Positions 59,395-64,000 of a stretch of DNA of 64,000 nt are shown in pieces. The DNA comes from Nonomuraea sp. SBT364. GTDB lineage: Bacteria > Actinomycetota > Actinomycetes > Streptosporangiales > Streptosporangiaceae. Location of the stretch: assembly GCF_001083785.1 (NCBI RefSeq), contig NZ_LAVL01000021.1, positions 1 to 64,000 of the forward strand, in the 5' to 3' direction. Positions within the stretch are counted from its first letter, which is position 1. Each line of letters opens with the position of its first letter. The notes below the pieces were generated by a model that was not told the DNA's origin, did no database searches, and was given only the letters and a program-made list of their open reading frames with translations. Made by a program: the position numbers and the translations under genes.

Positions 59395-60564
59395 GTGGCG
59401 AACGATCAGGAAATTGTGACGGCGGACGTACCGGCCGAAAATGGCGAACGGGCCGGGAGCGGGACGGACAGGACCAGCGAGGAGCTGCGATGCGCCGGCC
59501 CGGGCTGCGCCAAGGCGCTGCCGGGACGCAGCAGCCGCGCCAAGTACTGCAGCGACGCCTGCCGGGCGGCCGCCTACCGGGCGCGTACCGCCGTGCACGC
59601 CGCCCCTGTGGCCAACGCGCTGTTGCGCACCCAGGACCTCCTCGACCCGCTGCTGGCCGCGGGCGAGCAATGGCAGGCCGCCCAGGAAGCGCTGCGCGCC
59701 CAGCTCGCCGAGCTGAGCGGTGGTGCGCTGGCCCAGGTCGAGGCCGCCGAGCAGGCCGCCGAGGAGGCCCGCGCCGCCGCCGCGGCCGCCGAGCAACGCG
59801 TCACCACGACGGCCAACACCGCCGCCGCCCGGATCGCCGCCGCCGAGCAGGAACGCGCCCAGGCCGAGAGTGCCCGCGACCGCGCCGAGGAACGCGAGCA
59901 GGACGCCTGGCGCCAGGTCGGCGAGCACCAGAACGCACGCGCTCAGGCCGAGCAGCTCGCCGCCGATGCCGCCGACCGGCAGCGTCGGGCAGAGCACGAC
60001 CGTGACGCCGCCCGTCGGCGAACCACCGAACTCACCGAACTGCACGCCACCGCGACCGCCCGCATCACCGAACTGCAACGCCAGGCCGAGGACGGGCAGC
60101 ACGAGCTCACCGACCTCCGGCGCCAACTGCAGGAGCAGCAAGCCCGGACCCGGAAAACCGAGCAGGAACGCGACCAGGCCCGCGGCACCGCCACAGCGCA
60201 CGCCGAGGAGATCGACCGGCTGCGCCAAGCGCTCACCGCCGAACAACAGCGACGCGAGCAAGCCGTCACCGCCGCCGCCGTGGCCGAGCAGGCCCGCACC
60301 CTCGCAGACCAAGCCAGAGCCGCAGCCCTCGGCGAGGCCGAACGACTGCGAGGCGAACGCGCCGACCTCGCCAGCGCACTGAAGAGCGCCCAGCAGCAGC
60401 GCGAAGAGGCCGTCACGGCCGCCGCCGTCGCACAGGCACTCCTGCGCGAGCAGCAATCCCGTCGCGCACCGGATCAGAGCGAATCCGAGGATCTTTCTGG
60501 CATCACGACACCAGCAGCATCGGAGTCGGGGCATGACCAGAATCCGAATGAAAAGTCCCGTTAG
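59395..60564 (+). CDS. Zinc-finger coiled-coil (KfrA/SMC-like) protein
   Basis: 389 residues from the GTG at 59395 (no ribosome site; earlier in-frame starts at 59332 and 59371 are possible). Residues ~33-62 form a small zinc finger: CAGPGCAKAL...KYCSDACRAAAYRAR. From about residue 75 to 365 runs an almost uninterrupted Ala/Glu/Gln/Arg-rich coiled coil with heptads such as AAEQERAQAESARDRAEERE and QLQEQQARTRKTEQERDQAR. This resembles plasmid KfrA-type DNA-binding filament proteins in general design. Divergent from the recombinase, suggesting a mobile-element pair. The 163 bases after it (60565-60727) hold no recognisable gene. Confidence 0.75.
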   Translation: MANDQEIVTADVPAENGERAGSGTDRTSEELRCAGPGCAKALPGRSSRAKYCSDACRAAAYRARTAVHAAPVANALLRTQDLLDPLLAAGEQWQAAQEALRAQLAELSGGALAQVEAAEQAAEEARAAAAAAEQRVTTTANTAAARIAAAEQERAQAESARDRAEEREQDAWRQVGEHQNARAQAEQLAADAADRQRRAEHDRDAARRRTTELTELHATATARITELQRQAEDGQHELTDLRRQLQEQQARTRKTEQERDQARGTATAHAEEIDRLRQALTAEQQRREQAVTAAAVAEQARTLADQARAAALGEAERLRGERADLASALKSAQQQREEAVTAAAVAQALLREQQSRRAPDQSESEDLSGITTPAASESGHDQNPNEKSR

Positions 60565-60727
60565 GGCGTGCTTCAGAAGTGAGTCGAGTGGCAGCCGCCG
60601 AGGTGTCGTAGATCGACGAAGGAGGAAGTCTCCGGCAGATGAGTCAACGACCAAAGAGCCCATCTGCACGGGCGAGAGGGGGCTGTACGCCTAAGGTTGG
60701 GCACTGCTCCGAACGCGGATGATCAGG

Positions 60728-61351
60728 TCAGGGAGTTGCGAAGCGCGCGGCGATCGTCCGGGCTGCTTCGTCGACCGCCCGCGACTGCTCTTCCTCGGTG
60801 ATCGACCACGTACCGTGCATGAGGCGCGGCCAGAAGATCGCGGACGCGATCATGCCGAGGAACTGTGCGGATGCCAGATCCGGATCCTCGATGTCGGCGC
60901 TTCCTGCGAAGTGCGCCTCCCGCAGATAGCGCCCCAGCGCCTGCAGCACAGGCAGCGTGCCGAAGTCGAAGGTCCGCTCGCGCAGTTCGGGGAAGTGGTG
61001 CGATTCGGCGATCACGGTTCGCATCAGGGCGACCATGCGAGGACGAGTCAACAGTTCCGAATACGCGCGACCCAGCACCACCAAGCCCGCGTAGAGGTCG
61101 CCGGTCGGGATCTCGACCGGTTCCGGAGCCGGCGATCCGCCTGCCGCGAGCACCGTTGCCTCGAAGAGCTCGGCCTTGGTCGGGAACTGCTTGAAGAGCG
61201 TCGCCTTGGACACCCCCGCGCGCTCGGCGACACGTGCCAGTGGCGTGCGGTCGTACCCGAACTCCAGGAAGAGCTGCGCGGCGGCGCCCAGGATCGCCTC
61301 GCGATTGGTCGCGGCCACCGCACGGTGGTACGAGGAGCGTCCACGTGTCAT
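60728..61351 (-). CDS. TetR-family regulator
   Basis: 207 residues. HTH: REAILGAAAQLFLEFGYDRT with PLARVAERAGVSKATLFKQF. The C-terminal AefR-like domain has LVVLGRAYSELLTRPRMVAL and MRTVIAESHHFPELRERTFD. It is intact and divergent from the RibD-like reductase, with operator dyads between. Most likely it represses the reductase and itself. Confidence 0.92.
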   Translation of the reverse strand: MTRGRSSYHRAVAATNREAILGAAAQLFLEFGYDRTPLARVAERAGVSKATLFKQFPTKAELFEATVLAAGGSPAPEPVEIPTGDLYAGLVVLGRAYSELLTRPRMVALMRTVIAESHHFPELRERTFDFGTLPVLQALGRYLREAHFAGSADIEDPDLASAQFLGMIASAIFWPRLMHGTWSITEEEQSRAVDEAARTIAARFATP

Positions 61352-61415
61352 CCGTTCAGTATCTCATCGAGGCGAGTTCCTTGACTCACCATTACGAACA
61401 CGATTAGGTTGATAG

Positions 61416-61438
61416 AGGCGAGTCGATCGACTCACCTC
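61416..61438. promoter_or_regulatory. TetR operator with a 14-bp perfect palindrome
   Basis: GAGTCGATCGACTC at 61420-61433 is a perfect palindrome within an AGG-N...N-CCT frame. A related half-site pair, GAGT...GACTC, lies at about 61365-61385, nearer the TetR start. Both fall between the divergent tetR and reductase genes. Confidence 0.8.
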
Positions 61439-61457
61439 TTGGAGATAGGAGCGGCTC

Positions 61458-62000
61458 ATGGCTACCGTGATCGTCCACGCGACCATCACTCTCGACGGGT
61501 TCATGGCAAAGGAGGACGGCGGGGTCGACTGGATGTTCGGCCGACCCTCCGCTCCCGAGGATTACGCCGTCGTCGAGAAAGTGATGAGCCGGATCGGCGC
61601 GGTGGTCGGCGGCGCGAACAAGACCCAGACCATCGAGGACGGCGAGATCCCGTATGGCGGCATGCTGAAGGTCCCGGTCTACCTGATGACCCACAGCGCC
61701 CATGAGCCGATCGAGCGCGACGGCACCACGTACAACTTCGTCGTCGACGACATCAGCGAGGCCGTCAGGCTGGCCACGCAAGCGGCCGGGGACGGCTGGG
61801 TCAGTCTGCTCGGAGGAACAATCTCGCGACAGTGCCTGCGGCTCGGTCTCGTCGACGAGCTCCACCTGGACGTTGCGCCGGTCCTGCTCGGCGACGGCAT
61901 CTCGCTGTTCGCAGGCCTGGGGCGGCACATCGAGCTTGAGCGCCTCGACACCTCAGCCTTCGCCAGCGAGGCTCATCTTCGCTACCGAGTCCTCCGTTAG
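61458..62000 (+). CDS. Dihydrofolate-reductase-like (RibD C-terminal family) protein
   Basis: 180 residues with GGAGATAGGAG upstream of the ATG. Signature: VIVHATITLDGFMAKEDGGV with DWMFGRP, then VVGGANKTQ, GDGWVSLLGGTISRQCLRLG and LVDELHLDVAPVLLGDGISL. These NADPH-binding proteins (RibD_C/YwjB-like) are widespread in actinobacteria. Few have known substrates. It is complete, single and under likely TetR control. Confidence 0.9.
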   Translation: MATVIVHATITLDGFMAKEDGGVDWMFGRPSAPEDYAVVEKVMSRIGAVVGGANKTQTIEDGEIPYGGMLKVPVYLMTHSAHEPIERDGTTYNFVVDDISEAVRLATQAAGDGWVSLLGGTISRQCLRLGLVDELHLDVAPVLLGDGISLFAGLGRHIELERLDTSAFASEAHLRYRVLR

Positions 62001-62149
62001 CCAGAGTTGCAGGTCCTCCGAGCTATCGGGTCCGCCACGAGCCCTCGTCACTTGTCCGCCCCGACCCCAAGCGGGTTCCGGAACCCCATTCCCAGCCGTC
62101 GGCCAGTACCCCGCTTCGACGCCGGCGAGCCGTCACCGTGTTCGTCCCA

Positions 62150-62443
62150 GCCCATCCAGATGAATCGTCGCCGTCTGCATGTGGCTGCGTGTGCTCGGTG
62201 GTGACCAGCAGATCGAGCATCCCCAGACAGTCGTCGACCGCCTTGCCCTCCAAGAAGATCGCCGTGGCCGGCGACCGGTGAGCTGAAACCGAGCTTCATG
62301 CGCTCGCCACGACGACGCTCGACCAGCTCCCGGTCCTCGTCATCGAGGAAGAACACCCGCTCCAGGTTCGCGCTCGACGGCACTTCCCCGTATCGGCCGG
62401 ACTCGGGCGCTTCGTAATCGATCAGGAACTCCACCACCGGCAT
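62150..62443 (-). pseudogene. Tn3-family transposase, N-terminal fragment joined to an internal piece
   Basis: From the ATG at 62441-62443 the minus strand reads MPVVEFLIDYEAPESGRYGE and LERVFFLDDEDRELVERRRG with ERMKLGFSS. The family start is the same as at 22328. The frame then breaks, and in another frame TAIFLEGKAVDDCLGMLDLL with VTTEH follows. That motif normally lies several hundred residues further on in TnpA. So a large internal deletion joined the two. Bases 62001-62149 have no gene. Confidence 0.75.
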
Positions 62444-62559
62444 GCGCCGCACAGTAGGGCCAGTCCGTCCACGGTTACTCAATCCGCCGCCATACTGCTG
62501 CTCGCCCGCAGCGGGCCGCTGGATGGCGGCAGGTCCGCCGATGTCGATCCGCTACCGCC

Positions 62560-62908
62560 ACTGACCGATTGGTTGCTGCTCAGAGGCCGACCGGTACTGC
62601 GCTCTGTGCAGGGCCGCGCGAGATCACCACGCTCGGATACTCCGGCGCCGAGCAGCAGGTGCAACGCTACCTACGGCGCTTTCGCGCCGGTGCCGGCCAG
62701 ATCGCCGTCGACCTGCCGCACCTGCACGCCTTCACCCGCGCCTGGCAATGACCGCGCCACAGTGAATGCCGCGCTCAGCCTGCCGTTCCACCAAGACCAA
62801 GCTCCTCAAACGGCAGATGTACGGCCGCGCCGGGTTCGCTCTTCTTCGCCACCGCATCCTGCTCGGCCAACCACGTTCCGTAACCACCGAAAGTGGGCCA
62901 GAGCCGTT
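62560..62908 (+). pseudogene. ISL3-family transposase C-terminal remnant with right end
   Basis: Successive frames read EITTLGYSGAEQQVQRYLRR, VDLPHLHAFTRA, NDRATVNAALSLPFH, then TKTKLLKRQMYGRAGFALLR and HRILL. This is the ISL3 transposase C-terminus (the TKxxKRxMYGRAGFxLLRxRxLL motif is diagnostic), with at least three frameshifts and the catalytic region mostly gone. The last 47 nt (62862-62908) recur at 23961-24007. Confidence 0.8.
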
Positions 62909-62946
62909 GGCACACGCCCCTCGACGGCGTGTGCCATGACTGCTCG

Positions 62947-63750
62947 TCAACCGATTGCGCAGGAGGAGCGGCACGAGACGAGCCGCAGGATGCCCGCGGC
63001 AGCCACGGCGGTGAGCAGAGCTGTCACGAGAGGAGCGAAGGGCATGTCGTAGCCGGGAAGGTAGGCGGCGGTGATGTTGATCATGGCGTGCATGAAGATC
63101 GCCGCCGACACGCCGCCGGTGGCAGCGCAGAGGCCGACGATGATCATTCGGCTCGCGACCGTGCCCAGGAACCATCCGCCGATCCAGGCCGCCCCGTGAC
63201 CGGCCTGCAGGAGCGGGACCAGATGCCAGACAGCCCAGAACAGCCCGAGGAGCAGTCCGGTCCCGAGCGTGCCGAACCGGCGTCGTATCGGATCGCCGGC
63301 ATGAGCGGCCCAGCCCAGTTCCTCGCATGCGGCCGCTACCACCATCGCGGTGAGCAGCAGGGGCAGCAGAGCCAACGGCGCCGGAAGCACCGGGTCGGCT
63401 CGGCCGCCGAGCCACAGCAGGGCCCACGCCAGAAGGCCGACGGCAACGGGAAGGAGCGCCGCGACGGCATACCAGCGGGCCTGCCCCGCGGGCCGGTCTA
63501 CCACGCGGGCCAGCAGGGCCCTGACCGCAGCCGACCCGCCCTCGCGAAAGACCAGGATCACCGCGGCGAGCCCCGGCAGCACGAACATGGCCGCGCTCGC
63601 GGGCAGGTGGAGCGCACCCACGCGGACGGTGGACGACACCGCGCCGAGGATGTAGAAGGGCACCGACAACGCGGTGACGAGGACGAAGAACCGCACCAGG
63701 CGAATTCCGGCGCGTTCGCGCGCCGGAATGTCGGTCGTCAGCACCTTCAC
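62947..63750 (-). CDS. CPBP-family intramembrane protease-like protein
   Basis: 267 residues with about eight membrane helices. The Abi/CPBP motifs appear as ACEELGWAAHAGDPIRRRFG (motif 1, normally EELGWRGY), LFWAVWHLVPLLQAG (motif 2) and IFMHAMINIT (motif 4). The two Glu and the His residues remain, but the R of motif 1 is replaced, so proteolytic activity is uncertain. Family members process prenylated proteins or provide bacteriocin immunity. It is divergent from a TetR gene that leaves the window. Confidence 0.8.
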   Translation of the reverse strand: MKVLTTDIPARERAGIRLVRFFVLVTALSVPFYILGAVSSTVRVGALHLPASAAMFVLPGLAAVILVFREGGSAAVRALLARVVDRPAGQARWYAVAALLPVAVGLLAWALLWLGGRADPVLPAPLALLPLLLTAMVVAAACEELGWAAHAGDPIRRRFGTLGTGLLLGLFWAVWHLVPLLQAGHGAAWIGGWFLGTVASRMIIVGLCAATGGVSAAIFMHAMINITAAYLPGYDMPFAPLVTALLTAVAAAGILRLVSCRSSCAIG

Positions 63751-63805
63751 AGGCTCACCGTCTCTACTTTGGGACCTAATATCTCAAGTACCATAGAATG
63801 GATGC

Positions 63806-64000
63806 GTGACAGCTGAAACACCGGGGATTGGCCTCGCGCGACGCCGCAGGCGACTGTCCGACGAAGAGACCGCGCGACGCATGCTCGACGCCGCGATCGC
63901 CAAGGTCGATGAAGCCGGCTTGACAGTGAGCCTGGAACACATCAGCTTCGAGGAGGTCATCCGCGACGCGGGGGTCGCCCGCAGCGCCGTCTACCGCCGC
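63806..64000 (+). CDS. TetR-family regulator, cut by the window end
   Basis: 65 codons are visible from the GTG at 63806; there is no clear ribosome site, so it may be leaderless. The N-terminal region ETARRMLDAAIAKVDEAGLT with FEEVIRDAGVARSAVYRR is a TetR helix-turn-helix. It is divergent from the CPBP gene with 55 bp between (63751-63805) and is its likely regulator. The rest lies outside the window. Confidence 0.75.
   Translation, partial: MTAETPGIGLARRRRRLSDEETARRMLDAAIAKVDEAGLTVSLEHISFEEVIRDAGVARSAVYRR

Noticed and set aside
59690..60480. Low-complexity DNA repeat region
   Set aside because: The repetition reflects coiled-coil heptads in a continuous reading frame, not a DNA repeat.

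Overview
The window is very GC-rich DNA with GTG starts, four-base start/stop overlaps and regulator families (TetR, MerR, GntR/YtrA, GbsR, ArsR, AraC) typical of a filamentous actinomycete. A Streptosporangiaceae-like host (for example Nonomuraea) would fit, but that is inference. No rRNA, tRNA or CRISPR array was seen. The most striking property is accessory mosaicism: intact one- to five-gene operons are separated by truncated, frameshifted or internally deleted genes and by remnants of Tn3, IS630, IS256, IS5, ISL3, serine-recombinase and tyrosine-recombinase elements. This looks like a chromosome arm or plasmid region that repeatedly collects and decays mobile DNA.

Layout. 0-1.3 kb: scrambled remnants (LysE exporter, cysteine desulfurase, TusA-like, Tn3 transposase, resolvase). 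1.3-3.7 kb: DUF998 membrane protein divergent from a GbsR/MarR regulator plus FAD monooxygenase pair. 3.9-5.6 kb: fused remnants of a resolvase, an MFS pump and a tyrosine recombinase. 5.9-7.1 kb: two convergent secreted proteins sharing a terminator. 7.3-8.8 kb: more remnants. 8.8-11.1 kb: MerR regulator divergent from an alpha/beta hydrolase, with twin promoters. 11.1-12.8 kb: histidine-kinase, IS630 and IS256 debris. 12.9-15.8 kb: TetR divergent from a P450-methyltransferase-thioredoxin run. 15.8-21.7 kb: a sulfur-handling locus (MFS and MBL-rhodanese on one strand; ArsR-rhodanese, cysteine desulfurase and a Cys/Met-metabolism PLP enzyme on the other), broken at its end by a Tn3 fragment. 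22.8-30.3 kb: pentapeptide-repeat protein, AraC regulator, DHA2 pump, secreted beta-propeller protein, PPOX protein and IS debris.

30.35-42.6 kb holds the best candidate for an undescribed system. A zincin-like protein with five Trp-rich repeats is divergent from four very large, translationally coupled genes (733, 824, 1396 and 498 codons). The first of these is a DUF6603 protein; the other three have no function I can name. A perfect dyad lies in the shared 471-bp promoter region.

42.8-64 kb: DHA2 pump with its TetR and two operators; a Tn3 transposase remnant; a YtrA-type GntR/ABC operon; a truncated integration-host-factor-like gene; a second resolvase; TetR/SnoaL-like/NmrA/SDR genes, the SDR lacking its cofactor loop; a DoxX-like protein; a frameshifted membrane protein paired with a TIM-barrel-like protein; a tyrosine recombinase divergent from a zinc-finger coiled-coil protein; TetR with a RibD/DHFR-like reductase; Tn3 and ISL3 debris; a CPBP-family membrane protein; and a TetR gene cut by the window edge.
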